A stretch of DNA of 64,000 bases from Diphasiastrum complanatum. Lineage: Eukaryota > Streptophyta > Lycopodiopsida > Lycopodiales > Lycopodiaceae. Each line of letters opens with the position of its first letter. Position 1 is the first letter of the stretch. The stretch covers positions 33,379,874-33,443,873 of the forward strand of contig CM055110.1 in NCBI GenBank assembly GCA_029204225.1, written 5' to 3'. Made by a program: the position numbers and the translations under genes. Shown here piece after piece: positions 1-12,244 of this stretch. The notes under the pieces were generated by a model. The model searched no databases and was not told the DNA's origin. It worked only from the letters and a program-made list of their open reading frames with translations.

Positions 1-589
1 TTGTGGGTCTGGCTATGGCTTTTTTGCTTTTGTATAGGTGGAAGAATAATGGTGTTGACTCTTTTGGGTTGGAGTCCCGATGGTGAAGTAGCCCGGGAGC
101 GGTGAGTGCACGCTTGGACTTTTTTGACTCAATGGGAATGTCCCATGCTTTTGTCCGCAATCAGTAAGTGGTGGTGATGCATTGGGTCCATTTTTGTACT
201 TGTTGGAGGTGATATTTGTCTTGAGATACTCCTAGTAACGGTTAGGGGCTGCTTGTTCTTAATCTCTAACGTAGCAGTTCGAAGCAAATTGTGCCCAATC
301 ATAGTAGGATTCTGGGCATGCAGTCATGAGTCTGCCATCATGTGGAACAGGGACAAGGATACCTCAGTACGTTTGTCCTTGGTCATTGTGTGCATCTAGT
401 AGGGATAAGCACATCTGCTTGCCAGATGCTGATCGTGATTGCCTCAACTCTGTACCCATCCTTATTCTTCTTTTATCCCTGAAGGATCGATGTACTTGAA
501 ATATGATGTCTGCTTGATCTTTTGGAGTGTCCTTGTGACAACATTTGGTCTTCGAGTGAATCCGTGTAGAGTATGTTACTCATCCATGA
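1..589. other. Unassigned sequence at window start
   Basis: No protein family was recognised on either strand. The last 110 bases (about 480-589) may belong to the same decayed gene as the fragment that follows, because the reading frame at 484-645 runs into the segment shared with 44.3 kb. I see no LTR, primer site or tandem repeat. Confidence 0.4.
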
Positions 590-837
590 CATTTAGATAT
601 CACATCGAAAAACAAATGCTCCACTTTGCTGTTGTATATATAAGATGAGATTAAATTCAAAAATGTTTGGAATCCACTTGATCAAGATTTTGGTATAAAC
701 CCTCAAGAGCAACTTCAGATAACAATGAAAAGAATTGACAACATTCTTGCAATGGTTGAAGTCGAGGGAAGATATGGTGTCTCAATCACATTCGATCCAA
801 AACTAGACATGTTCGAATTCAATCCTTACCTCTAGTA
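590..837 (+). pseudogene. Diverged partial copy of the unknown gene at 43.4-44.8 kb
   Basis: Two stretches match the plus-strand unknown gene centred on 44.4 kb. Around 593-618 the peptide FRYHIEKQML corresponds to FRYQIEKQML at about 44,347-44,376. At 661-837 a second frame reads VWNPLDQDF, then ILAMVEVE, which aligns with KWVPLDQDL and LTCVEVE in the 44.4-44.6 kb copy. Spacing between the blocks is similar in both places and the two copies differ at many positions, so this is an old paralogue, not a recent duplication. The two blocks here lie in different frames and a stop ends the second at 835-837. The protein family is unknown to me. The copy shows that the gene belongs to a repeated family. 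Confidence 0.55.
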
Positions 838-2840
838 CTATCATTTCGATTGAATGGTGTAAAGTACGTTATGCCATATAAAAATATTCCATTTTTTCTA
901 TTTCTAAGTGAATCAGTTTCATAAAATATAATAACTAAAACAATTTCTCATGTGCAGGTAAGTATGGGAAATTTGTATTATGTAATACAATTGTTTGTAT
1001 AACTTCATTTTTTAAATATATGGAACCACTTTTTCTATGAGGCTCTTTCATTTCTATGATCTCCATTCCATGGTGCAAAACACAATGTAATTGCAACTGG
1101 ATATATGAGTCTATATAGCAAGATTTCATTGTCTCCTGCAGAAAATGCATATCTCAATAGGGGAAGATCTTCAGTCACTTGAACTCCAGTATCACTACAA
1201 TCGAGACACTTTCCCTTGTTTGAACGTCCTCGTATTATATTCGGTTTGTATTTTTGTTCCTTCATTGCCATTGGTCTGTATTGTCCTTGTCTTGGCATAT
1301 TGGATATGTTTCATATGATGATCTGATCAAAGCTTTGCTGCAAACAAATCTAAGTGAACTAATGTCGCATGTTTGTTCTGTGGTTTTGTGGCAAAGGTTC
1401 GATCAGGATCATCGATTCTAACTTATCCAAAAAAACACCATGGTAAAGAGCAAGGCAGACCCAGGCAATGAAAAACAAACATGTCAAAAATATTAGAAAT
1501 TGAAGATGATTGAATCATAACCTGAATTGATAAGAGAAAAAATAACAAGGTTAAAAACAACCATAGAAAAACAAGATCCAATGATCACTAAAACCACAAT
1601 AAGCTCCAATGATCACTGAAATCAGAAAAACAAAAAGTTTATGAGAATCAATGTGAAATCAAAATTCATATGAAAAAATTCAATGAAAATAAATCTGAAA
1701 AATAGGACACTTACTTTGTTACGTATGGCAGCACAAGAATTGGAAGTCCCCAGTCTGACTATTGGAGCTCATCATCGTGCAAACTTTTGATATCAGGGAA
1801 ATCAAATGTTGTCCATGAATTGAAGGGGATATACAATGCAAACATCTTTAACAATGGTGTCTGGAGGAACTCCATCCAATACTGAATTGCCCCACACTCC
1901 TACATTGGTCCCCTAGCATTTTTATCCCTACTTTCTATTCACCCAATATCTAAACTAGAAAGGGGGAGACTAGCATTTGGTCTTCGGCATCCTAAAATTG
2001 TATCGAAGACCTAAACATTTTAAGATACGTGTTTAACAATTGGTCATATTGTACATATTGAGAAACTATTTACAAAGGCAAGTGTAGGGGGGTGACGGTA
2101 AGTAACACTGATAAACCACATAAAGACTTTGTCATTCAAATTGATCTACTTTTACCACTAACAAAATCATCTAAATCGCTTCAAAAAACAAGAGGAGAGA
2201 AACTAATATTTACGGGGTTAGGAGAGGGAGGAGATTTAGGAGGTGGAGATTGGTTAGGAGCAGAAAGGATTTAGCAGGAGAAGTTAAAGATGGAGTGGAA
2301 GGAGAAGGAAGGAGACTTAGGAGGAGATATTAGAATAGAGAATGCACTCGAAGAAAGAATAGTATTCAGAGAAGATGCTTGGAAAATATCCCTGCTTAGA
2401 TGGAGGGTCGAGAGACCTCCTTTTCTTGAAACACTCCCGCTCTGTAATCGAATAACAAGCCGAGATGGTTGAGATTGCTTTTCGTTTTGTCCTCTTGAAT
2501 CTTGTTTTGGAGGAGAGGAGGGAGTGGGTCTAAAGTGTCTGCAAATTTGTCATATGTGTCCCGAAGCCTAGAACACATTGTTGAAGTCCTTGGACATGAT
2601 GGGTCACTCTCTTGGCAATGGATTAGCTGCAACAACAATATCAAAAAAAGAAATTTCACCTGGAAATCCTCATATGCTTGTGTTGCAGCACCTCAATTGT
2701 CTTTACACATCCATCTCACATCTATAGATAGACTTCTTGTCACCTGCCTGATGGACTTCTATATGTTGAGATTTCGGAATCAGAGATTATTTGTCTTTTG
2801 AAGCTTCCGATTATCCTTGAGCCAGGTGGGGTCTCTTCTT
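838..2840. other. AT-rich unassigned region
   Basis: No recognisable protein domain. The longest minus-strand frame (1,035-1,298) resembles nothing I know. 2,210-2,340 is purine-rich, with repeated GGAGGAGAT-like words. No LTR ends or primer site are visible. Probably decayed repeat sequence. Confidence 0.35.
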
Positions 2841-2856
2841 CTGCCCCTTGGCCCTA

Positions 2857-2901
2857 GGAGGAGGTGGTGGTGGACGAGGTGGTGGTTGTGGTGGTTGTGG
2901 A
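2857..2901. repeat. GGT/GGA low-complexity tract
   Basis: A run of GGN triplets (GGAGGTGGT-type) that would read as polyglycine on plus or as proline/histidine-rich on minus. It could be a remnant of a retrotransposon Gag basic tail or simple sequence expansion. No flanking domain supports a coding call. Confidence 0.5.
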
Positions 2902-4189
2902 TTTCTCTGCCCGCCACCTGAAATTGGTATCCACCAGAATGCCACTCATGTTGTCTGCTTGGTCCACGCCATTACTTGTGTAGTAGCGGATCAGCGCGCG
3001 TTAATGTTGATTTTAGGATCAGACCTCAAGTTGGGCACGTCAAAGCAATACCTAAGCTAAACAATTCCGTTAGCTGGTAGCGGATGGGCGCGGGAGTAGC
3101 GATGTAGGAACGGAATTCAAGGAAGTTGATTTTGAGCACGCTGTATCAATATCGCAGGGATACAAATAAATATAAGCAAAAAAATTTTCAGCGTCGTCGA
3201 TCTGTATATATATGAGAAAATCAGAAATGAGTTGCAAACGTGGTGGCTCGTATTACCGATGATGATTACTCAAGAGGCTTGTCAATCAAATATATATCCC
3301 AGTAGTCATCAAAATGAGTCATTAGTGACTCGTTTATCGTGATTGCCAGAGGTGATATTTGCTATGCTTCCAATCTTGGACAACACCTGCCATCTGGAGC
3401 CAGGCGTGGACCAAGAAGGAGTTTATAATTATTAGCATCTTTTGGTACAGTCTAAGATGACACAATCGAATCACAATATTTGACACCTGCTATGCGAACC
3501 TTATATTTGATAAATGGACCAGCAAGGTCGATAGCCCGTTTGATCAGCCTATACAACGTTTATATCGTGGTTGATCAAGGGTATGGAAGCCCCATGACTT
3601 TGCCAGTGAAAAAGCCATTATATTGACGCCTGATTTCCACCCCCCATTATCAAGGGATAGCATATACTATGGGATAGTCTTTATAAGGCCAAAGCCAGGT
3701 GATGCTAGGTTCCCCTTAGCTAACACCTATATTCAGCAGATTCATAGGAATTTGGAAAATTTCAAGAATCACTTCTGATTTCCGCTGTTCATCTGGAATA
3801 GTAGGCAGCTGAAAAACTATGATGGATATAAAGTCGAAGCCCAGTGAAGGAATTTTATTGCGCCTATGGAATGGCATGCGTGAGTTGAGCTTGCAGGAGG
3901 GTCAAGGAAATACTTCAGTCACTGTAGGGATTGTTCCGGACTTTCCGCTATATTCTTACCTCTCGCAAAAACTCATTTCAAAATTCATGTATTGACTTTG
4001 TTCCACTTTTGGGTCTGGGTAATCTTTTGGTAATGTGGAAGCCATTACGGTGGCTTCCTGTGGGTCAGTTGATTTAGCATTGGTTTGTTGATTGTTCATG
4101 CTTTATGGCATTTGACTCTAGTTAGAACACTAACGAGTTCGGATGATATATGGCATGCTAGAAGAATCCTGTTAAGCGATGGGCTTCGT
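2902..4189. other. Unassigned region
   Basis: Moderate GC with short frames only. No domain, LTR boundary or repeat unit was recognised. Text around 3,300-3,950 has the look of degraded retroelement sequence, but nothing specific supports that. Confidence 0.3.
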
Positions 4190-4510
4190 TTGAGGTTTGA
4201 AAGAGCACTTCGGCTCCGATTGAGATTTGGAGGAGCGCAATCGGCTCCGGTTGAAATTTGAAAGATGGCGCTTCGGCTCTGGTTGAGATTTGAGAAAGTG
4301 TTTTGGCTTCGGTTGAGATTTAACAAGAAGCCTTCGGCTTAGATTTGAAGGAGCACTTCGGCTCAATTGAGATTTAACAGAAAGACTTTCGATCGAGATT
4401 TAAACAGAATGCTTTGGTCGAGATTAGGGACTTAAGGCTCCGGTTGAGATTTAACAGGAAGCCTTCAGTCGAGATTTAACAGAAAGCATCGGTTGAGTTG
4501 TGACAGAAGG
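4190..4510. repeat. Degenerate minisatellite, 24-31 bp unit
   Basis: About eleven tandem units share a core resembling CGGCTCCGGTTGAGATTT. The GAGATTT core recurs at about 4,222, 4,253, 4,284, 4,315, 4,341, 4,369, 4,395, 4,419, 4,446 and 4,471. Spacing is 31 bp for the first units and drops to 24-28 bp later, so the array probably grew in two phases. The minus strand reads as Asn-Leu-Asn-Arg-Ser repeats in more than one frame. That is a by-product of the repeat and not evidence of a gene. Confidence 0.8.
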
Positions 4511-5520
4511 TCTATGAAAGCCTCGGTCGAGGTCTGATCGATGAGTGTCAGTTGAGGTGTAACTCAAGAGATGGCAGGATTTTTTTAGTAGTGGCTTGGT
4601 CGAGGGTTGGTGTGTAGCGGTCCGGTCCAGACGAGAGTCGTTGCTCGCGCTTGCGTAAGGAGCGTGAAGACTCGGTCGAGAACTGAGCTTGCACTGATGG
4701 TCAAGACCAAAGTGGTGAACTCTGTAATGAACGTGGAGAGACTTCAGAGCTATGGTTTGGCCGCATAGATTGGAATGGTGTGCTTGGTTTAGTGTCTGTG
4801 TAGTTGTAGAAAGGCCACCAAATATTCACTAGATTCCACTGAATTTTATGAAAACGGTTTTCTTCTTACTGTTCTTTCGTCTTGTTACAGTCTGTAGATT
4901 ATGGTTCTTTACGATTGGTCTCTTATTAGAACAATTTCCAAGTACGAAGCATTTTCTCAGATTACAAAGGAGTACTCCCCAGCCTGTCAGTGCGGGAGAG
5001 ATCACGATTCGCTACTAGCTACATGCATAAACAAGTCATGCAACCAGTCCTATTCTCAATATGGAACAGTGTTTTGAAACAGGGGAGGCATTCTTCAGTT
5101 TATCTACCAAGATCAGAACACAAACAAAGACACGATTAAGCTACTTAGCAAGAAAACCAAGAAACAATTAAAACTAGATTCCTCCCCCCCCCCCTACCAG
5201 CACTCTAGCAGCCCAGAAAACAAGAAACACCCATTTCTTGATGCTTGGAATGCCCAAGAACAATCAAGAACTGGATTTTAAGAGGGATATGCAAGATCTA
5301 CTCCACAAATCCAAGCCTATTTAGTTTACTTGAATGCTTGTTCCTACATTAATCACACAACAAGAAATGAAATCTAATCCATACCTAAGAAGCATGAGAG
5401 TAAGCAAGAAAACTAATTAATCCACTAACACAAAAGGAAATCAAACATGCTCAACATTAGATTTCTCATTAAACATTGCTTTGTCCCCACTAGCTAAGAT
5501 GATCATAGTTGCTCTATCAT
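4511..5520. other. Unassigned region
   Basis: No domain recognised. A short poly-C run lies near 5,185-5,196. The first part (to about 4,700) keeps scattered GGTCGAG-like words related to the adjacent minisatellite. Confidence 0.35.
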
Positions 5521-5781
5521 TTAATATGGTATTCGTAACCATATGTGAGAGTTGTGACCCTTGCCAATATGCTTCTTCAACAAACTTACATGGAACAAAC
5601 TTGCATTTTTCATCATGATCAGTAGATCCAGTTCATATGCTAGTTTTCCAACGTGTTTCTCCCTTGTAATCACCTTCCTCTGTTGGTTGTTGATCATTGC
5701 TTTTATGAAAATGATCAAGATTTCAAAATTAATAGGTTCCTTCAACCTTTTTAACACATATCCCAAGCTTCTTAAACTCAT
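5521..5781 (-). pseudogene. Ty3/gypsy integrase C-terminal scrap
   Basis: The minus strand reads VGKLAYELDL, then FHVSLLKKHI. This is the arrangement seen near the end of Ty3/gypsy integrases, where a hydrophobic strand (typically VAYRLxLP) is followed about 15 residues later by a VFHVSxLK box. The downstream part stops after about 15 residues and the upstream part has no recognisable catalytic integrase core. So this is an isolated fragment of a gypsy pol gene. The match rests on two short motifs in the right order and spacing. Confidence 0.5.
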
Positions 5782-6719
5782 TCTTGTGTCATCTAGATGA
5801 CCAAATATTGCGTGCCTTTTCCAATGTAAAATTGAATCAATCTTTTATCCTTTAATTTGCATCAACTTGTAGCTTGATGTGTTTTGTGACTATTTCCTCT
5901 CCTTTGGACAACTAAGGCTCTTGAATCACTTGACCTTCTAGTCATTATGGTATTTCTTTCAAAGGGCAATTTCATTGCATAAGCAAACATTTGGGCATCT
6001 TCCTCTACCTCACACTTGCTTTTCATTATGCTATTTTCATCTTTCAAATCATAAATTGAATTGCTATATGGGTTCTATTACTCTTATATACAAATTTATT
6101 CTCATCAATTTTAGCAATCCAAATCTCTCAACAAGTTCCAAAACGTCCAATACTCACTTTAGTCTTGTTTGAGCTCCTAGAGTTTGGTAGTAGGTTATAA
6201 CACGAACATTTTGTAAGATAGATTAATTTTCTGATAGCAATATTAACTTTTTATGCCATTTTCCTAAGTTGTGTCTCCTAGACTAATGGCACCGCAAGAT
6301 ACTTCAAGACTAACCCTAACTTGAAGATATTCAATGTAATTGCAATTCCATAGTAACATGAATGAGTGCACAAGACTGTAGGTGTCATGTTCAAGTATAT
6401 AACTATGAAGAAGTGAGCAACAAATAATCAATCAAAAAACATGTTTATGGTATTTATTTAAATTCAACAATTAAATTTTGCTATACAACAAACGAAAAAG
6501 TAGGGAACAAGATTAATCTGGTCAAGAGTAATCAAAACTTCAATGTGTAATTAAGAAACATATTTGGTGACTAGCGGCTTTTCGAGTAAATTTTTATCTA
6601 TAAAATATTTATGAATCCTACTTTTATTTTCATGTATAATTCTGTAAGTAAAATTAAACTTGTAGATATTGTAATTGAATTCTCATTAGCTTCCTCGAAA
6701 GTAAAGTTACCTCGGTTAC
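5782..6719. other. AT-rich unassigned region
   Basis: Broken frames on both strands, with no motif I can name. Probably further decayed retroelement next to the integrase scrap. Confidence 0.3.
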
Positions 6720-6903
6720 CACTGTCACCTTGAAGCATTCACTCTCCAAAATTTTTTGCAATTAAAAGCACTTGATCTTTGATTTTCCCCTCTTGCCTTG
6801 ACTAAAAGGAAGTATTGTCTTCTTCGTTTAATTTGAACCTATGATTGCCATCTCCTCTTGCATTTGCCTTTGACCTTGATGAAGAATTCTTCAGTTATCA
6901 CTT

Positions 6904-6953
6904 TTGATGGGTCAAAGAGGAGGTGACAATCTCCTCTTCGACCATCAAAAACC
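6904..6953. repeat. Foldback hairpin, copy 1
   Basis: The sequence starting TTTTGATGGG pairs with the downstream CGACCATCAAAA across a short loop, with a few mismatches. It is the degraded counterpart of the perfect hairpin at 29,368-29,415. Confidence 0.6.
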
Positions 6954-7051
6954 CTAATCTAGTGTTTCAAAAACACAAAGTGTTTAAAAGATAGATCTTT
7001 TTGACACAAATATAGTATAGTCAAACTGATACCTGATGAAGAATTCTTCAT

Positions 7052-7100
7052 TATCACTTTTGATGGTCAAAGAGGAGGTGGCAATCTCCTCTTTGACATC
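7052..7100. repeat. Foldback hairpin, copy 2
   Basis: Second tandem copy of the hairpin unit. Its left stem is CTTTTGATGGTCAAAGAGGA and its right stem has lost two bases compared with the right-arm copies. Confidence 0.6.
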
Positions 7101-7731
7101 AAAAATCCTATTCTAGTGTTCAAAAACCCTAAGTGTTTAAAGATAGACTTTTTTGACACAAATATAGTAGTCAAACTGATACCAAACACAATCCTATGAA
7201 ATATGATCTTAGATATTTGAATGAGTGATATAAAATAGGTCCATAAGACTTCAAAATAATAGGGATAGTAGATGATCAAGCCCATCTTTTGGAGTTGATT
7301 CATCTATCCAAGTATACTACTGCACAATCTTGATGAGAGTGCATAGAACATTAGAGGAGTTCTAAATCCAAAAGAGACCCTTTGTATAAGATTCTTTTTT
7401 ATATTTTTTCTCAATTTTTCTTACACATGGACCAATCAAAACACTCAAATTTTAAATCTACGTAACATAACTTTTTGAGTGCACATTTTTGATTCCACAC
7501 TAAAAATGGCATAGCTTTTTAGTGGTAAGTCCAAATTTAGCAAAGTTTGATGCATTGGAAAGCATTCAACAAGAGCTTTCCAATGATATGTTATGTCACA
7601 TACTTTTGAGCTATGAATAAAAAGTTATGGCAAGTCAAATGTATTAGTGTTATAGATATTTTAATACTATATAAGACATCTTGCACGGATTCTTAAAGGG
7701 TCTCTTTGGAGCTCAAACTCCCCCTAGTATT

Positions 7732-7734
<3 letters not shown>

Positions 7735-7771
<37 letters not shown>

Positions 7772-7796
7772 CCTCTCTCTCTCTCTCTCTCTCTCT
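7735..7796. repeat. (CT)n microsatellite
   Basis: About 30 CT dinucleotides with a central CTCCTCTCC interruption. A (GA)n tract occupies the matching place in the inverted arm at 28,944-29,018. Confidence 0.95.
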
Positions 7797-8312
7797 ATGA
7801 AAAAATTCTAGCTTGGTTGTATGTAATTTTTTGATGTACTTTGTAATTCACATGTGTAGAATCCATGTTGCCATGTGTGAAGGCTATCCTAGATTGTTAG
7901 ATCTCATTCATAGGATTAGTTAGGTTTGTTTAGTCATGATTCCTAAGTTATTGGACCAAACTCCTCAAATCATGGAGGTAATCACATGCACCTTGTATCA
8001 CATTCGCATCCAAGTATAATTGAACCTTAATCAAAACAGTCTCTACAATTTTCATTTTTTCAATTTTTTAAAACCGAGCATTTTTATATCATTTCCTTTG
8101 TTGACTTTCTTGGTAAAACATGACTTAAAGATGATTCAATGCAATGAACGAAATGTTAAATAGTTCTTTGCCACCAAACCATGATCTGCAACAAACATAT
8201 GAAATCAAATTATGATTTAATAAATAAATAGTCCATGTTATCAAGTGCAAATCAACCTAACCATCCCATAACTCTACGGCTTAGGCTAAGATTGACATAT
8301 TAGGGCAAAAAA

Positions 8313-8637
8313 TGTTGATAAGTCTCCTTATTACATGCTAGATTTTCACCTAACGTTCAAAGGAGAAGAGTCTTATTGTACACTTTGTAAAACTAAACTT
8401 GATTACTTTCGAAACTATGATAGCAGACTATACTGGTGGCAATACCACACACGTGTGGGGTTGGATTTGCATGTTTGCTCATTGTTTTTTATTGCTCTTG
8501 ATTGTGTGATCCAAAGTTGCTAATATAGATCAAGAAATTGATGACTAGTTTTGTAATAGATTGGTTGTATCAATCAATCAATCACGATCGGAGTCTTTTA
8601 TAGGCTCATTTACGGTCTTTAGTATTTACTTTCAACA
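8313..8637 (+). mobile_element. Copia LTR (325 bp), family I
   Basis: It begins TGTTGATAAG, ends TTTCAACA (TG...CA termini) and is followed directly by a methionine tRNA primer site. Related copies lie at 31,894-32,214 (minus), in part at 28,716-28,943, and the 3' end alone at about 33,840-33,933. It carries the palindrome CCACACACGTGTGG at about 8,449-8,462, an ACGT G-box-like core that is also present in other Copia LTRs in this window. No matching downstream LTR lies in the same orientation at a suitable distance, so the element is truncated. Confidence 0.75.
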
Positions 8638-8649
8638 TGGTATCAGAGC
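8638..8649 (+). other. Primer-binding site (initiator Met-tRNA)
   Basis: TGGTATCAGAGC directly follows the LTR end. This is the usual plant Copia primer site, complementary to the 3' end of initiator methionine tRNA. Confidence 0.85.
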
Positions 8650-9475
8650 AAATACAAGAGGATAACTAATGATCAAAGCACAAAACATTTTTAGCAAGTT
8701 TATTGTAGAAAACTAGTCTTGTGAGAGGGAGTTCAAATCATAGTTTAGTGTGAAGGTTTTGTGCATTTAAACTTGGTGAGGGTCAGTAGCTGTAACTTCC
8801 ACATGTGTGGGCACCTCTGTACTTGCACTTAGCTTTAATTTTTCATAAGGTCCAAACAATTTCATTTGAAGGCATCTTGATGGCTTTTTTCGGTGCCAAT
8901 TCCAAAGAAAAGCATCAAAGTTTTTTTTGCCATCAATGAGATTTGACTTAGTGTCAGGAAATCTATTAATTGAGATTGAGTTCACAGCCCCTTTAAATTT
9001 GTTTAACAAGGTCTTGAAGAATACCATCAAGAAGAGGGAGAAGAGATTTAGTCATTTTTTTTGTCCAAATCTTCCTAAAATCGATTAGAATTTGATTGTA
9101 TTTTGGATTCAAACTTATTTTATCTCCACTCGACTTTTGCGAGGGGAGTGTTGAAGGCCGTGATTAGAAGTCATAGAAGGGCTAGAAACAAACTTGAGAA
9201 GATCAAAATCAAGTCAATTTTTTGTGAGTTTCTAGATTAAAATGAACTTCAATTTTCTTGAGCAATTATTTTTTTGTAAAATCCTTGTTAAGAGTTCTTT
9301 TGACTCGAGATCAAGAGGATCTTGCTAGTTATGTCTTTGTAAACATCAAGTGAGAAAAAAGATCACAAACCTCGGTACACACCTATGAAGTATGCCTTAG
9401 AAGGAGTTCCTCAATTAATTGCCTCCGGTAATTGAGGCTTCTTCATCTCATTTCTACTTTGTTTATAGCACGGAG
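8650..9475 (+). mobile_element. Copia family I leader and 5' internal region
   Basis: This runs on from the primer site and matches 33,946-34,977 in the same orientation. The second copy also includes a short Gag start (34,716), which is absent here because the two copies diverge after about 9,350. Stops occur in all frames. It is non-coding leader plus decayed sequence. Confidence 0.55.
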
Positions 9476-9543
9476 ATGCTGAGAGATATACCAAGGTCCC
9501 TCAGTATATCCCTCTAAAAAGGTTGTTGGTGCCATGTCTTTCC

Positions 9544-9582
9544 AAGGGATATACCAAGGGATGTCTCTTGGTATTATCCCTT
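9544..9582. repeat. Short inverted repeat
   Basis: AAGGGATATACCAAG and CTTGGTATTATCCCTT form a stem with one bulge around an 8-base loop. Related words also occur at about 9,485-9,515. No function is evident. Confidence 0.6.
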
Positions 9583-9854
9583 TCAAAATGGCACCCTATT
9601 CTGATGGTTACTGGCTCCATTCTACCCTAAAAATGGATTCCATCCAACCCCAGGAGTCTTTTGCACCACTTCTATGAGGTTGGTAAGCAAATCATTTGTT
9701 CATAATTGTTAATAAAATAACATTTGCAAAATTGTTTGAGTTACATTTTAATCACTTAAAATTAATGAAGGAAACTTAACTTCAACGAATATATATTCAT
9801 ACATTAAATGTTCCAAGTACAGAGATATGTTACAAAATTGGATTATTGAAATAC

Positions 9855-11250
9855 CTAATTATAATTAGATCCAGCTGAGTCATCCTCGTCCTGGCCCATT
9901 GACGTCGCAATCGAATTCATGTGACTACGATGCATGGGATTGAGACTGTTTATACCTACATCCAATGAAGATGATTCAATTATCTGACAAACGTGATGAG
10001 AGTGAAAGTCAGACCACATGAATGTAATGAAGGTAAAGTATATCTTGAAGCCATATATACCTCAGATCTAGAATATCTATCCAAATTAAGACACAAAGAA
10101 GACTTGAAGTTTGTGAAGAAAGGATTTCACAAAAATCTAGATCGCTTCAAACAACAATGAGAGGTGGCTAAGAAGCTACAGGAGACTTTAGGGACCTTCT
10201 CACCTTGGTAGTAGTGGCCAAGATTCTCCCCATGGACATCGTCATAACTATGTCAAATGGCTCCATTCTATCCTAAAATTGGACTCAATGCAATTGAAGA
10301 TCCATCTAGAGGACTTAACTTAAAAAAATTATATATATCGATACCTAAATGTTTCAATTATGAACATATATCAGAATGAAACGCCTAATTATTAGATCCA
10401 GCTGAATCATCCCCGTCCTGACCATGGTCATCAGACTTATGTGACTACGATGCATGAGATTGGGACTGCGATACCTACATGCAATGAAGATGTGTAAATT
10501 TTGTAAGTGATGTTATTAGAGTGTCCCCGACCAAATGAATGTGGTAAAGTCAAAATATATGTTGAAATCATAATACATACCTTAGAATATCCAATCCCAG
10601 TCAATTCTCACTCCTTGTCTCTCCAATAATTTGAGTAATGATTGCATGTTGTTTGAATATGCATACTTGTACTCCTCTTTTTGTGGGAAACCGCTTTATG
10701 GCAGATTTTTGCATAAACCGACAAACCGGTGATTGTAATTTAATTTAACAAACACAAATAAAATATAAATTACAGATAATATCAAATTTCAACTTATGGG
10801 TGGGGAGACTTACGAAACAAACATGAAAGAACCTTGGCCACCTCTGCCCAGATGCGAGGGCCTTGCCGTCTCCAGACACTTCTTAGCTGCCTCTCTTTGT
10901 TCCTTGAAACGATCTGGATTTTCTCAAAATTCTTTCTTTGCAACTTCCAATCGTCCTTGTGCACATTGTATGGCCTAGATTTGCCAGCTCTCACCACATC
11001 TCAGATCTTCGATTTGCGGTGGGCTCATCACGCCTCCCATGCGGCCCACCATCCATTTTTGAACAAACCACATATTATCAGAGGCGACTGGAAACTCTCT
11101 ATACAACTGGTCAATGACATAATTCTTGTCGTCATCACTCCTTGAAAGTGTCTCTGTTGAAGACCACATGCGTGAGTTGCCTCATGTGAGTGAGGACGTG
11201 ACCACCGTGGTCATCCTCCATATATATGTCATAGGATAGCAAGACGTCAG
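9855..11250 (-). pseudogene. Plant transposase-like gene, broken (left copy)
   Basis: The minus strand carries at least three exon-like blocks. The main one (about 11,250-10,814) includes DKNYVIDQLYREFPV, then WFVQKWMVGRMGG, then SRPYNVHKDDWKLQRKNF, and ends at a GTAAGT donor (10,808-10,813). A second (about 10,710-10,580) reads HKKEEYKYAYSNNMQS and ends at GTATG. A third, acidic Ser/Asp-rich block near 10,495-10,390 ends SAGSNN-stop, and a diverged duplicate of it lies at about 9,850-9,990. The style resembles the non-catalytic plant transposase proteins of En/Spm-type elements, but I cannot place it firmly in a family. Frameshifts break the main exon. A better-kept main exon lies in the other arm at about 31,400-31,795. 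Confidence 0.45.
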
Positions 11251-11911
11251 CTGATGGAGAGGTGGCAAAGGGGAGTGTCGAGAGGAGTGGAGGAGTTTGA
11301 AGGAAGTCACGAGAAGAGTGGAGAGGGGTTATGAAGATGGATCTAGATAATTCTATTGAGATACAGAGGGTATAGAGAGAGAGAGAGAGCGATGGTAGAG
11401 AAAAAGGGGGAGACATCGTTGGATTTCATTTCCACATTGTTCTACTACATAGCAAAATGGAGGGCGATCATGGCTTTTGATGATGTTGGATCTTGCACCT
11501 GAGGCATCTCCATAACCAATAGTGTTCGTTAGTTTGTCATGAATTTCGTTATAGACTGCAAATCGTGGAGCTGTACCATGTAGTCCTTTGATGCTTGGAC
11601 AACTGTTTTGCTCAGATGAATTTAGATGGATGGTTCTCTCACCGTCACCGTGAGGATTGAGAGCCGAGACCTGAAAGATCGTTTCTTCCAAGAGAAATGT
11701 CTTGTATTTTATGAATGTGTGTGTGTGAGAGAGAGAGAGCACTGCCACAAGGACGCGAATGAGGACGACGATGTGAATGAGAGGATCTTGAGGACGAGGT
11801 GAGTGAGAGGGAGAGATGTGAGTTAGAGGAGAGAGACACCAATACCTTCATTTTTAGCTCTGTCACGATAGCGGCAAAGCTATTGCAATGATTTGTTAAG
11901 AGTTTAAGCAT
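11250..11911 (-). pseudogene. Serine-rich upstream part of the transposase-like gene
   Basis: Minus-strand frames here read a Ser/Leu-rich stretch and then a block containing NEIHDKLTNTIGYGDASG. The inverted copy at 30,750-31,224 keeps the same block in frame, so the segment was probably coding before duplication. I do not recognise the domain. It may be the N-terminal part of the gene at 9,855-11,250 or a separate short gene. Short GA/TG tracts (about 11,373-11,390 and 11,717-11,738) expand within it. Confidence 0.35.
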
Positions 11912-12244
11912 TAAAATAATTTTTTTTGTTTAATGTTTTCAAATGCAATCTTTGGTGTTAACCTATTTAATTAATGTTTTTAACAATTCCAATGCCCCAC
12001 ATAACGCAAAGATTGCATATCATAGTATCTACCAAGAGATACTATCTTTAATTTTGCTTTATATATCATCTCTTTAGATTATTCATCTCATAATATACTT
12101 AATTTTGCTTTACTATGATTTTTATTTTTTTATATATACATATATTTAATATTATTTTTTATGGACTCTTGGATTTTGGTCTTTCAACCAAATGGCCCTA
12201 TAAATTATGGCACTAGGATCGTGCTTTTGGCGAAAAAGCTTATT

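Larger units (their letters stand above)
6720..7400 (-). mobile_element. Copia Gag/zinc-knuckle region with duplicated hairpin unit (left arm copy)
   Basis: This block is the reverse complement of 29,019-29,590. In the right-arm copy the frame reads KCFYCK...ECFKRKRD, resembling a damaged CCHC zinc knuckle of a Copia Gag. Inside the block a unit of about 157 bp is tandemly duplicated (about 6,879-7,035 and 7,036-7,193). Each unit contains an imperfect foldback of the type TTTTGATGGTC(A/G)AAGAGGA paired with its complement. No open frame survives. Confidence 0.55.

Noticed and set aside
2396-2801. Overlapping frames at 2.4-2.8 kb on both strands
   Set aside because: Neither strand shows a domain, splice pattern or repeat relation. 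Only chance open frames.
4096-4366. Asn-Leu-Asn-Arg-Ser repeat frames on the minus strand
   Set aside because: They arise from the minisatellite at 4,190-4,510 and occur in two overlapping frames, as expected from a repeat and not a gene.
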